From Acholoe squamosa (lineage: Eukaryota > Annelida > Polychaeta > Phyllodocida > Polynoidae): DNA of 64,000 nt. The translations under genes and the position numbers were made by a program. A model generated the notes under the pieces. That model did not search any database, was not told the DNA's origin, and saw only the letters and a list, made by a program, of their open reading frames with translations. Numbering within the stretch: position 1 is the first letter of the stretch; every line of letters starts with the position of its first letter. Location of the stretch: the NCBI GenBank assembly GCA_949317995.1, contig OX439038.1, positions 65,621,576 to 65,685,575 of the forward strand, written 5' to 3'. Positions 12,166 through 22,670 of this stretch are shown here, one piece after another.

Positions 12166-12256
12166 TCAAAACCCAAAATGCTGCCTCTTCTGCCATTCGA
12201 ACTCTTCGTCCGACATGGCTTTTGTCCACGGAAATGTTAGGTAATGAGGATAATTA
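12166..12256 (-). CDS. Exon 10, alternative last exon
   Basis: Acceptor CTTTGTTTCCAG at 12257. It continues phase 2 from exon 9 and codes 29 residues ending SDEEFEWQKRQHFGF before TGA at 12168-12166. An AATAAA follows at 11971. The alternative is that exon 9 skips this exon and joins 11791. Confidence 0.6.
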
Positions 12257-15200
12257 CTGGAAACAAAGTTGAATTAATATAGTTAGCTTAAAGTGACAAC
12301 TTGAAACAAAAGCAGGGTATGGTCCACACATGTATGTATACGAGTGAACATTTCTGGAACCACCAAGTTTTAACACCTGATGCCTGTAATGTAAGTGTTT
12401 CATTATTGATCAACTTTTAATTAATTCTTAAAATGGGTTAGATTGTACGGTCTATAGATATATATATATACAGAAGTTAAGTGTTCATGAACAATAACTG
12501 GAAATATATTAAAAGGTCTTAAGTATTTATAAGATTATAAAGAAAAATTATTACATACCCACGCGGGCCGGTTTCACTGTCAGAAGATGGGGGAGAAGCG
12601 GGTGATTTCGCTGCAGCTGGCTCTGGCCGTGACTTTCTGCAAACGTACATATGTAGAGTTCTATACAGAACAACTTATAAATTATAAATGTAAAGTTCTT
12701 TGGATGTAAATTGTACTGGTCAGTTTTAAAAGTACTTGTCATTCAAAAAGTGTTTAGAACTTAAGTTATATTCTGAAAGTGAGCAGACACGGACCATTTA
12801 CTTTATTATTAAGTACTTCGATGTCGAAAAGTAGATGTATTCATGTTTTGAAATTAAACTTCTTCTGTATCCATGTTGATTATAAAAGAATAGACTTGAC
12901 TTGTCTAGAAATGAGCAGGCACGGTCCAACTAGTATAGGGTTACAAAGGTACTCACGATTCCTTGTTGGAGGAGGAGGGAGGGCTCAGGCTCTTGTCCTT
13001 GCGAGTGGAACGGGCAGCACCAGGGCTATCAGACTTACTGTAAACATTATTAAATTCTTCTAAAAGGGAGCAGACGCAGACCTGTCTACTTTGTTACAGT
13101 AAATGAAATTATTTAATTGTTCAAACATTGTACATACATGTATCTAAAAAGCGAGCAGACACATGAATTCATATTCATAAGTTGAAGATGGAAAAATTAC
13201 ATATACCGGTATTTATGTTTTGAAAGTGAGCAGACACAGAACAGGTTCGACTGTTAAATCTTATCATGTCAACTAACCAACTAATGAGCAGACACGGTCC
13301 ATTTACTTTATTATTACTTCAATGTCGAACATGAGCAGGTTTACACGGAATGTTCAACTAAAAATCTACAGAAGTTTAGAACTACATTCGATCAGACACG
13401 GTCCACAAACTTTTACATGTTTTAAGTTAAAGGTAGATCTCTATTCAGGAAAGTTACTCACGCATGTGGAAGTCTTGTTGGGCATGGGGGCTTCTTGGGC
13501 CTTGTCTTTCCCCCCTTGTCAAGCTTCTCCTTTGGTGACAACGGCAGAAAGCGGTTGACTGTGGCCACTACAGCAGGAGACAGAGGGCTGCTACTGGAGA
13601 CGAAACCTAATATATTAGCAGACATGGAAACAGCAGAGCAGACACAGGATAGGAGAGCAGATGCGGTCCTAATCTATCTGTAACTAGATCATAGGAAGTG
13701 GATTGATCGTGCATTCTTCCATAGCTCGCACACACGGTCCCAAGACATACACAATTTTTTTATTTATTTTATTTTTCATTTATTTTATCCTATAGTACTC
13801 ACTTGTTAGATTTGGACCTCACTTGCTCTGCATCGTCCTTCTGCTTGGAGGACCGTTCTGGAGACCCCACATGCTTAGGGGATCGTACTGTATGCCACCC
13901 TTTCTTCGGCGACCGTGCTGGAGACCCCACTTTCTTAGGGGACCGGTCTGGAGACCCCACATGCTTAGGGGACCGTTCTGTAGGCCACACTTTCTTAGGA
14001 GACCGTGCCGGAGACCCCACTGTCTTAGGGGACTGGTTCTGCACTGCAGATGCAGTATGGCGAGGACTGTTCAAAGATGAAGGGTTAATCTTAAATTATG
14101 TCTTAACTTGTTTTTCAAATCTTTGAATTGTGTGCATATAATTGTTTTTATGTTTTCAAGTATATTTAAAGCAAAGGTTTACAATGTATTTAAGTAGACT
14201 AGTACTGTAAAGTGAGAAAGTGGATTTGAAACTCACGGAGTCTTGACAGCGTCTGAGTACCTCATTACTGTGGTCAACCTTTCTTCAGGTGGAAAGTTTT
14301 CTACATGCACTTCTGCTTGAACAGTAATTAAATGGCGACTAGCAGCCGCTGCAGGCGATGGAACAACAGCCGGCGTGAGAGAATCCTCTTCCGCTTGAAC
14401 AGAAATATGGCGACTGGCAGGCGCCGCAGCAGGTGCTTCAACAGCCGGCGTGAGAGGATCATCTTCAAGAGGTGCATCGGTGGCTGGTGCCTTCTTACTC
14501 AGACTGTAGAAAGAACATGGTTTACATTTTGACCAACATGTATGCATTGGAGAAAGGAAATGTACATGTAAATAACATACATAATTTTTAAACATTTTAC
14601 TTGTTAGATCATCAAAGTTAAAACTTGTTTGTAACATTGAGCACCTCTCTAGATAGCAGAGCTGCAGTCCTATTAAAAGATTGGACACCATTACAACATA
14701 ATGTGATTCATAATGTTGATTACCTTTTATCTTTTGAGGCTGCAGCACTAAGTTTAACCTTCAAGTTTGACTTTGATGCTCGTTTTGACTTTTTGCGCCT
14801 TGGGGAGGTCTCATAGTCAGGTTCTGCTGTACATAGATATAAGAAAGCAGGTACATCAAATATGTACAGCGATTCTAAGACTTATCTAAGACTTAAAATG
14901 ATTTATTGACATCTATAGATCTATCAGTCAATGAATGAAAAATAGCAAGACAGCCAGGATCAATGGATACGTATATTATTTGCTTTATAGATCTAGAAAA
15001 GTTTTTGTAAACTTCAAAGAAATCTTGAAAGTGTATCCTTACCTTCATGTGTGGACTGTGTGTCTGTGGGTGTTGCTGTGGGTGTTGATGTAGGTGTTGC
15101 TGTGTTCAATGATCGTCGCTTCCTTCGTTTCTGGTCAGGAAGCTCTGGGGTGTATTCCTCTACTGGCTGCCCACGGGCCCCTCCCCTCGTCCTTGGCTTT

Positions 15201-16140
15201 GCCTTTCCCTGTTTTTCTGAAGTAATGAATGAATGAATTATCAATATTTGGCCACATGATAATTTGAAACTTGTACAGGTCTGTGGGCCTGTAGACATAG
15301 AGACATTTATAGTTTTCAAAGAGAGAAAAGATTCCTAGAACACATTCATGTATACATACTGTGTGGTTCATCAATCATCATGAGGGCTTTTTAAAATTGT
15401 TTTTAAAAACTAAATCTTGAATATCAACTCTAACCAACTTTACATATTTATGATTTCATTTTCTATAGGGCATTAGCACATTAGGCTATGGAGGCCGCCA
15501 TTAGACCCCGACTGCACTATGACTAACATCTCCGCAGTAAATGCCAGGGATGCTTCCCATTGGTCAATAATACAATAGCCATGTGCCGTATACATACCTT
15601 CTTTCCTCTTTTCGATCTTCCTCAACCTGTGTTTCTCTAGGTCCTCGGTATATCTGTCCGTACCTTTCTTGGGTCGATGTTTCTGTTTTAAAATATAAAA
15701 AAGATCATGCATTCGTAGTGTTTACAACTTGGTTTAAAAATATAGGTACATGTGTTTGGGTTATGAAGTGTTCTTGAAAAATTTATCATAATAATATAAT
15801 TATATATAATGTAGAAATCTAGATATTATAAATGAGTTTGTGAATTCATGAGAATGTATTTATAAATTTATCACCCGACACTTACATTGGTCTGCTCATT
15901 GTGGCGGAGGCGAAAATCCTCTCCTGTGTCCGGATTAGAGACACTAGCTTTGTATGAGGTCCTGGAGTTCAAGGAGGACCGAACCTTTGTGTAGACATCT
16001 TTGTCGAGTTTGCTCATTTTCCGAACGTACGGCTTCAACTGTTTCACCCATTTGTCCATCATTTCAGTTCCCTCAGGGCCAGAAGGAAAGTCTGGTCTGA
16101 TTAGAGGAGACTCATAGGGAAACGGTTTTGGTAGAGCCAT
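12166..16140 (-). CDS. Ten-exon gene with SPKK-type repeats, spliced short form (509 aa)
   Basis: I traced ten exons by hand: 16140-15886, 15682-15598, 15216-15043, 14826-14724, 14503-14237, 14066-13803, 13593-13462, 13037-12957, 12636-12559 and 12256-12166. Every junction is GT-AG with good consensus, mostly GTGAGT or GTAAG donors. The frame stays open throughout, for 510 codons with the stop. The product starts MALPKPFPYESPLIRPDF. It has basic, NLS-like stretches in exons 3 and 4, an Ala/Pro-rich exon 5 and an exon 6 with RSPKK/RSPKH repeats. It ends SDEEFEWQKRQHFGF. I recognise no enzyme domain. It is probably a nuclear, DNA-associated protein. Introns 6-8 carry ten copies of the 15-base motif. 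Exon 9 can also join the DDE exon at 11791 in frame. Function unknown. Confidence 0.7.
12559..12636 (-). CDS. Exon 9
   Basis: Acceptor TACGTTTGCAG, donor GTATGT, phase 2 to 2. Codes SKSRPEPAAAKSPASPPSSD and a few more residues: Ser/Pro-rich and disordered. Confidence 0.65.
12957..13037 (-). CDS. Exon 8
   Basis: Acceptor ATGTTTACAG, donor GTGAGTACC, phase 2 to 2. Codes AKSDSPGAARSTRKDKSLSP and onward to NKE: basic and Ser/Pro-rich. Confidence 0.65.
13462..13593 (-). CDS. Exon 7
   Basis: Acceptor TTTCGTCTCCAG, donor GTGAGTAAC, phase 2 to 2, 43 full codons. Codes a Pro/Lys-rich stretch including NRFLPLSPKEKLDKGGKTRP. Confidence 0.65.
13803..14066 (-). CDS. Exon 6, SPKK-type repeat exon
   Basis: Acceptor CTTTGAACAG, donor GTGAGTACT, phase 2 to 2. 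It codes about seven imperfect copies of an 8-9 residue unit such as GSPARSPKKV, GSPDRSPKKV and RSPKHVGSPE. S/T-P-K/R-K repeats of this kind bind the DNA minor groove in histone tails, and they are also possible kinase sites. The repeat is visible as a 27-base tandem period in the DNA. Confidence 0.7.
14237..14503 (-). CDS. Exon 5
   Basis: Acceptor TTTCTACAG, donor GTGAGTTTC, phase 2 to 2. Codes an acidic, Ala/Pro-rich region with two copies of a SLTPAV-type unit followed by ASRH and VQAE, then a less biased end (ENFPPEERLTTVMRYSDAVK). Confidence 0.7.
14724..14826 (-). CDS. Exon 4, basic exon with NAGNAG acceptor
   Basis: The acceptor reads TACAGCAG, so either AG keeps the frame and differs by one residue. 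Donor GTAATC. Codes a basic segment (PRRKKSKRASKSNLKVKL) that could be a nuclear localisation signal. Confidence 0.65.
15043..15216 (-). CDS. Exon 3
   Basis: Acceptor TTACTTCAG, donor GTAAGG, phase 1 to 1. Codes a basic Arg/Lys/Gly stretch with QKRRKRRS and then a Thr/Pro-rich tail (TPTSTPTATPTDTQST). Confidence 0.7.
15598..15682 (-). CDS. Exon 2
   Basis: Acceptor TTTTAAAACAG, donor GTATGT, phase 0 to 1. Codes a charged helix-like stretch (TEDLEKHRLRKIEKRKE). Confidence 0.7.
15886..16140 (-). CDS. Exon 1, start of the gene
   Basis: ATG at 16140, exactly 85 codons to the donor AAT/GTAAGTG, phase 0. Codes MALPKPFPYESPLIRPDFPS, then an amphipathic Lys-rich region (DKWVKQLKPYVRKMSK). The last codons contain AATGAGCAGACC (15889-15900), a partial copy of the 15-base motif at the splice donor, possibly by chance. 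Confidence 0.65.
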
Positions 16141-16213
16141 GCTTCAAACTTCATGAGTACTTCTCAGCTTACTGGAAAACAAGAGAAAACAATTGAAAAT
16201 ACAATTTTGAACT

Positions 16214-17747
16214 GTGTCTGCTCACTTATGTGTCTGCTCACTTTTCAAAATCAAGGAAAATTGGGATAAAAATCTCATTACATATTATATAAGATGTTCC
16301 CTCTTTTACACCTCAGTTTAGACTACATATAGGAGTATATATTGACAGCATTCAGTAAAAGGCTGGCCAATATATAAGAGAAATGAACTTAAACGCAACA
16401 TATCGGGACCGCGTCTGATCATTTTCCGTATCTGATCACTACAAAAGTTAACCTGGAGAATTATATTTACTGTAATTCTTATGATATGATACACATTTCT
16501 GTAACCGGCTGACATGTTTACAAGATGAAACCACTGTATAGCATAGTTTGATACAGTCATAGATGTTACAAGAGAAAAACCAATGTCCCGCGTCTGACCG
16601 GTCAGACGCGGGAAACGATTCAAAAAGGCAAGGAAAGAGGCCACAACTTGCTCAACGTTGTCAAATATGATCATTTCTTGGCGATTAAATGAACATCCCA
16701 CGGGGAGGCATATTTTTTCATGACGAGTGGTAGTTAAATATCAAAGTTGTTCACAATATGCAACATAAAAAGTAGATTTTGAGGTGAAATTTGGAGGTTT
16801 TTTTTATTTTTTGAGCCCCCTGACATAAAAGATTGATCAACTCACCTCAGCGCTGCGTCTTGAATGACTCGCAGAGACGCTAGGTACACGCTGATACCAG
16901 CGCCAAAAGGCTGACTCCAAAATTACTCATCAGATGGCAGCTCCTTAAAAGTGTTGTCACTTTTCACTAGGTGGCAGAGCAGACGCGGTCGCGGACCGAG
17001 CAGACGCGGACCCGGACTCAAGGGCGGGAACAATAGGTTAACTATATATAGTAGGGTAAAGACCCAATACAGTTTCTTAGAAGGGTCAAGGGGCTACAAA
17101 AAAATGATAGGGAAATTATTTAAATACTTGTTCTTGATATAGAAACATACGGTAAACTCTAAACGAGCAGACGCGGAACTGGTCAGATTCTGGAGGTGTC
17201 ACTTCTTTCTGAGGTGAAAGAAGGCACTTGGATATGACTGATGACCATTATTCTATTGGTTCTTCAAGACCTACCACCCTTCAAGTGTTGACATAACCAT
17301 GAATTTAAATCAGAAAATATAAAAAGAACCAATTATAGTGCAAAAGATGAGACAGAGGTTATTTTTCACGTTGAAGTGAGCAGACGCGGGAAATTGGGTA
17401 TTATGATAAAAAAAAGTCCTGCATAAAAAATAAAGGGGCCATGATGCGGAATGTGACTAATATATCTTCCCTGACCTTCCCTTTCAGCGAAAGAGGAAAA
17501 AAAGTGTGGATCCATGGGTTAATAAAAAAATTTTAGAGGTGTATGCAAATGGAAAACTGAAAAAACGCCTTTTCAGGGCTGTTTCCCCCCCCCCTATATG
17601 GAAATTAATAAAAGAAAGTAGGGAAAACAATACATATTTATAGAGAGTTATATCTTACTGACATGATAGAACAGAAAAAGTTGCTAAAATTACTTTAATG
17701 AACTCCTCAGAGGAGCCCTAACGTCAAAGACGGGTCCGCGTCTGCTC
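16214..17747. repeat. Right cluster of the 15-base motif
   Basis: Copies at 16214, 16231, 16405 and 16426 (degenerate) are in minus orientation. Two fused head-to-head copies form the palindrome at 16586-16613. Copies at 16977, 16998, 17165 and 17378 are in plus orientation, and one at 17732-17747 is in minus orientation, only 6 bases from the candidate right terminal repeat. The cluster lies upstream of exon 1, where the promoter is expected. Confidence 0.8.
16586..16613. repeat. 28-bp perfect palindrome made of two motif copies
   Basis: The half TCCCGCGTCTGACC is followed directly by its exact reverse complement. Each half is one motif copy with GAC in place of GAGC. This is what a dimeric DNA-binding protein site would look like. 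Confidence 0.75.
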
Positions 17748-17753
17748 AGCTCA

Positions 17754-17776
17754 GACCTGCACCAGTCTCACTAAAC
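17754..17776 (-). repeat. Candidate right terminal inverted repeat
   Basis: The reverse complement of 5418-5440 with 3 mismatches. It contains GACCTGCACCA and lies immediately outside the last motif copy. No target-site duplication is evident. Confidence 0.45.
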
Positions 17777-18260
17777 AGACTCTGTTAGAGAAAAATTCTA
17801 CTCGTCTCCATCCAGATTGCACCATTCAGTAACAAATATGTTAGATTTCTTACTCATGCATAATTGCAATACTGTGCATGGTGAATTGGCAACAAGTGTG
17901 TCCTCGATATACTGGTACTTGTTTAACTAATTGACAACCCTTAGATGAGGCAGTTAAATCCTCCATGTGATCTGATGCAATATAGCAGAATAGGTTGCTT
18001 ACTGTTACCTTTACCCAATGTTTGTATTGGTCACAGGCTTGTAGTCAGTAGGAAGAGCTAAGGTTTTATATTCACTAATATCAACATAGCAGGGATTTAT
18101 ACAGGTCATCTAATCTCAATCTTAGGATATGTGATGTTTGTCTATTGGCCTTTAGATGTGTATTTTCCATAAGTTAAATGATACTTCCCCTTTCATGACA
18201 CAGCATTGGAACTGGATAAAAAATCAGATTTCAATCTTAACTTCAATCTCCTTCCTTTAT
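17777..18260. other. No gene seen
   Basis: Nothing supported. Right flank of the candidate transposon. Confidence 0.35.
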
Positions 18261-18269
18261 ATACATAGA

Positions 18270-18900
18270 GAGAGAGAAAGGTAATATGTGAGCCAGCAAG
18301 CAGAAATGGGGGTTCCTGCGGGATTTAGTAACTGTTTTAGCCACCAGGGGGCACCACTATGGGATAGAATAGGAAAAATATGCCTAAAACTGCTATAGGC
18401 TACTTATTATGGAGAATTCAAAGAGTTTTGATAAAATGTTCTATTTTGGGGGGAAAGGTTCCATATTTGGCATTAAAAAGAATGTTTTTGGGCCAAAATA
18501 GGCATTTTTGTTGATTTCTGTTGCCATGGAAACATGATATTCATTCTAAATAAGAAAATCAATGATCCTATTTGAAGGAACGTTTCACAAGGTCCACTAT
18601 GGTGAAAACAGAATAAAAATATCATTTCTAGATCAAAAGTTATGGGCAAAAGAATGAAAATTTATGCTAATTTAGCTAATTAGCATAAATTATGCTAATT
18701 ATAGTTGTATCTCATGACCATGGAGAGGTAGGGCTTATTGACATTCACGAAATGGTCATACCTACCCATATTTAGCAAGCCATTCCTCCAAAACTAACAG
18801 GAGTATCTTCTCATGCAATATATCACTGTAAAGCTAGTGATCTGAATTTTGAAGTTGACTTTTAGCACGGAGCACCCTTTCTCCTTGCCTCTACACATAT
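18270..18900 (+). repeat. Interspersed repeat with a CCACCAGGGGGC block (copy 1)
   Basis: This stretch resembles 52470-53060 in the same orientation (shared blocks: the CCACCAGG line, CATATTTGG, TTGTTGATTTCTGTTGCCAT and an AT-rich GCATAATTATGC end). The reverse complement of 45190-45480 shares part of it. It contains GCCACCAGGGGGCACCAC near 18339-18356. No coding frame is conserved. Confidence 0.5.
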
Positions 18901-21070
18901 ACACACACTAAACCTTAATGTCCAGCCGGGGGCATATCCTATAATCTCGGCAAACTCTAAAAATGTAAGGCCATAGGTTTATTATCATTTATAAGGTCAT
19001 TTCCTTTTGAATATTTTGAATGCAGCCAGAAGCTACTCCACCCCTGTGCCAGTGATTATACCCATCTGTGCAGCTCCCCGCATCTGAAGCTGAGCCGTCA
19101 AATGTGAAAATAGCCCAAAGGATTGTTCTATCACTGCAGTACAGTACCTGCTTGTTATATATGTTCTAATCTCCTGACATGACTTCTGAGGGAGTAGGAA
19201 CCCTGGCTTTTGTGTACAGTTCTATGCAGGCAGTATTAAAAGTGTTCTCTATGACCCTGAATACTGTCTGTTTGTCAACCTGTAAGCCAGTAAATGGGTC
19301 TTTAGGGACAGTGATGTCTGTTGTGGCTGCAAGTAATAGTATGAGATGAATCTGCTCCATTGTGGCCATCAGGGGGAAAAAGCTGCCAATTTAACTTAGA
19401 CATTATCAGGTCAAGAGTCCTTGAAATAAATGTATAAGGACCAGTGGTTTGTTTTGATAAAGTTAATGACAGTAGACTTCAAAATAAAATCATCAGGAAA
19501 GACCCCTACAATGATACTAGATTTGCTATGGTCACCCCACTGAATTCAATGCATGTGATGACAGAGGGGGTTAATCTGACGACAGTATGGCCTTCAGTGG
19601 AATCTTCAATAAATATTCAGATCATCAGTTATATTGAAATGAGCCCCTGTACAATCAGGATACTTACAAGCCGGATCAATTCAACATTGCTTGTTTCTCT
19701 TGACACAGTGCCCTTGTAATACCACAATACTCAGTGAATGAAGCTCATCCCACATATAAGAAGCATCCTGAGTTCAGAGACATCCTATTATGTACACCTG
19801 GGGCCTGGGGGCTTGATTTTGAACACTTAATACTACTCTAACATAATTTATCCTCACATATAAGGCGCACCCCAAAAGTCTGCTGCCTAAGTGGAACAAG
19901 GGTCCATGCCTCCATATAAGCCATGCCTTATGCCTGAAGTATTATGATATGTACACATCACTCCCAGAACTGATCCCTATACCATAGTTGGCCAAATATC
20001 TATGGAATTATTTGTGACTTGATTAAGTAAATATCAAATAACTTCTTACTCAAGACCAGCTTTTACAGGAACTGTGCAGTGCTGGCATGAAAGTTAGACC
20101 CTTTCATGATCAATAATGTCATGATTGGGGTGAGATCTATGAGAAAAACTAATCCTAAATGGGTTATGTTAGGGCATGGGCCTTTCATCATTGATCAAAA
20201 TCTCCAAATTGAACTTTTTCTTCTTTCTTCCTCATTGCAGATCATCGTAGGGACGGGCCCACTGTAGGGTTATGTGATGACTTAAAATTGGTCCCGATTC
20301 CAAATTACTAGCAAATCGACTCTAATGGAATCAATAATTTAGCCTTCATTTCTGTGACCTGTGGCAGCTGGCTACAAGCAGTGCTAACGCCAGGATAGGT
20401 CTATGGACCCCTTACTCCCATGCATGCATGAATGGAATAATGAAGCCAGCTTGACAAAAAATAGCCCCATCCTGTTACATTAATGAGCATATTCCTGACC
20501 AATTGAGCCTGGACTAATAATGGAGAAGTTAGGACTTAATGATAAATATCTCAATTACTTATTGAACACCCTATAGTACTGGTATAGCCCATTTTATTTC
20601 TAACACTCCATGTAGTAAACAGGCCTAACACTGTATCAAAATCTAAGATCTTGAGAAGGAATAGGTAGGTATGGGGGAGTGGCACATTACACCTATTCTC
20701 AAAAACTTATGAGAGTTGGCCAACATGACAAATCCCACATTAATTTGGCATCAACATGACAATATTTATCAACATCCCATACAATTTCTTGCAACACCTC
20801 TATCCTACTATTACTTACTAAATTGTCTTTACTCAAGTGTGGATGCATCCTAATATGATTAGAACCCGCACCTGCTGCTCATTGTCCATCTGGCTGTTGT
20901 AGACCACCACTAGTCTAAAAGGAAGTTGCTCAGATGAGGCCCATGCCTTAATACAGCCAGCTCAGGGGCCTGTTTTTCAATGACTAGATGAATGACTTTT
21001 AAGTGTTCTTAACGCCAAGAGTGAGAACTGAAGAATCTCACGGGATGTATTTGTTTAACTGTACTTGTAA
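18900..21070. other. No firm gene; one weak small frame
   Basis: A 67-codon minus-strand frame at 19369-19166 (starting MATMEQIHLILLLAATTDIT) has somewhat protein-like composition. I recognise no family and no matching exons, so it is not called. The rest shows nothing supported. Confidence 0.3.
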
Positions 21071-21077
21071 CCAACCA

Positions 21078-21594
21078 GTACCCAGTGGGCACAGAACGTT
21101 GCATCAACGTTGACAACCTGCTGATATTATGTTGATGATGTTGATAAACCTGTCTTCAACACCTTTTCAATGATTCTATTTCAATGTTGTCAACCAACAC
21201 CATTTCAACATCCAATCAACAGTTGACATATCAATGTTGAAATATTGTTTTCAATTCAATGTTGACTCAACATTGATTTGTCAATGTTGAATCAACAATA
21301 TGGATTTCAATGTTGATTCAATGTTGATTCAACATTGACATGTCAACAAAGAATGCCCTAACAAATATCAACGTTGTTTCAACATCATATCAATGTTGTG
21401 TCAATGTTGAATCAACATAGAAATACAAACATTGAATCAGCGCTGATGGTTAGATGTTGAATCACAGTTGATTTTGATTATGTTGTGTCAACTTTCAAAT
21501 TCAACTATATTTCAAGCCTTTATCAACTGTTGATATGCAAACATTGCAAACGTTGTTTCAACGCTGAATCAATGTTGATGTGGCCAGTGGGTAC
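21078..21594. mobile_element. MITE-like element filled with CAATGTTGA / TCAACATTG words
   Basis: The ends form an inverted repeat: GTACCCAGTGGGCAC at 21078-21092 and GTGGCCAGTGGGTAC at 21580-21594, matching at 13 of 15 positions. The interior is an irregular run of CAACGTTG, TCAATGTTGA and TCAACATTGA words in both strands. It has no coding capacity. It is probably a non-autonomous DNA transposon. A TA or GTAC boundary is possible. Confidence 0.6.
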
Positions 21595-21599
21595 AACTG

Positions 21600-22129
21600 T
21601 TAAGTTCTGTAAGTAGTATATCGAAATAGGCACCATACACAGGGAATGCCAGGCTTAAATGCTGTGGATATGTCTGAGTGCAGAGCTGCATACATACATG
21701 ACAGACGATGAAGGTGGGACCGAAAGAATGAAGGAAACCCTTACTACAATCATTTGTTTTAAAGATCAAACTTCATTTGTTCATCGTTTGTTTCAAGACT
21801 GAGATATATATGCTGTGCAAGCAATGTACTCTCATTAGCATTTTACATGGGCGTGGTAAGCAGGGGAGACAGGGGAGACAGGCATACCCACACTAGGTTA
21901 TCAGGTTGGGCTTAGGGTGCACTACCACACATTTCCCACAAATGTAATCAACCAGGATTGGAACCAGATAGCCCCACCCTGATGGGTTATTAGAGCCTCC
22001 CTGATTATCTAGGGTTGAATTTCAGTATTTTGTCTGTGTGATTCTTTAGCGCTCTATATATGCATGTACCAACCCTTTGATAACATTCATCTCCGATAGA
22101 ATGTAGCTCTACTGAGTAACTCACAGGGA

Positions 22130-22130
<1 letters not shown>
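21600..22130. other. No gene seen
   Basis: Nothing supported. A short GGGGAGACA duplication lies near 21864-21882. Confidence 0.35.

Positions 22131-22132
<2 letters not shown>

Positions 22133-22167
<35 letters not shown>
22133..22167. repeat. (AT)n microsatellite
   Basis: An uninterrupted AT dinucleotide run of about 35 bases. Confidence 0.9.
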
Positions 22168-22170
<3 letters not shown>

Positions 22171-22227
22171 TGATGGTGAAAGTTATCTTAAACTACTCCA
22201 TTTGACAGTGACCGCTGTTTTGATGAC

Positions 22228-22310
22228 TGCGCATGCGCGAGCCTCGAGCCTACTTCCGCCCGGATAACGTGAAGCGTCTCAAAGTTTGGCGCCTTGATTT
22301 GGAGTATAAA
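22228..22310. promoter_or_regulatory. Promoter-like patch
   Basis: Within about 80 bases there are a perfect NRF1-type palindrome (TGCGCATGCGCG, 22228-22239), an ETS-type ACTTCCGCC (22252-22260), an E2F-type TTTGGCGCC (22285-22293) and TATAAA (22305-22310). The patch is GC-richer than its surroundings. No supported exon follows on either strand, so the transcript may be non-coding or its first exon untranslated. It could also be a repeat-borne promoter. Confidence 0.4.
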
Positions 22311-22670
22311 GGTGTCGGACGTTACATATATCGAAACACCTCTACAGGGAACATAGTGGAAGGCAAAACTATGCAATAACTGGTCAAGTTAGTTGGAAAT
22401 ACGTTAAAATACAATGCTGAGAGAAAAAAAGAATGAAACAGTGTATTATATAGACAGCAGGAGACAAAGTATCGATGTAACGTTCGACACCTTTATCCAG
22501 TTGAAAATAACGTTTTGATGTTTAGTATCTTAGTGAAAAGGAGGACACACTCCATCTTCACACCAGGAGACAAGGGTCATATACCCTTCAAACAGAGGGT
22601 AAAGGTTTGAATAAGGAGGGATTGGTTGTACAGAATTTGATGCACTGAAATAGAGGTGTCAGACGTTACA
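22306..22670. repeat. Three copies of an AGGTGTCGGACGTTACA-type motif
   Basis: Copies lie at about 22310-22326 (plus), 22472-22489 (minus, as TGTAACGTTCGACACC) and 22655-22671 (plus, with one or two changes). The first two form an inverted pair around 150 bases next to the promoter-like patch. Confidence 0.5.

Larger units (their letters stand above)
12781..13740 (+). repeat. Intronic cluster of the 15-base motif
   Basis: Ten copies, all plus orientation and mostly with CAGACAC in place of CAGACGC: 12781, 12913, 13068, 13153, 13228, 13286, 13390, 13636, 13655 and 13724 (last one degenerate). They fall in introns 6, 7 and 8 of the minus-strand gene and avoid the exons between them. Confidence 0.8.
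5418..17776 (-). mobile_element. Candidate ~12.4 kb DNA transposon with DDE gene and motif arrays
   Basis: Three observations define the element. A 23-bp imperfect inverted repeat lies at both ends. About 30 copies of a 15-base motif (GAGCAGACRCGGWCC) lie between 5610 and 17747, and I saw none outside. A minus-strand gene includes a DDE-type transposase-like domain. Large DNA transposons often carry short subterminal repeats that their transposase binds, so the motif may be its binding site; that is inference. I could not find a target-site duplication beside the inverted repeats, so the exact ends are uncertain. The superfamily is not assigned. The family was described from memory of invertebrate uncharacterised proteins, and a Sola-like or other eukaryotic DDE group is possible. 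Confidence 0.55.

Noticed and set aside
16318..16701. 127-codon minus-strand frame upstream of exon 1
   Set aside because: It runs through the palindromic motif copies, and I found no splice link to exon 1.
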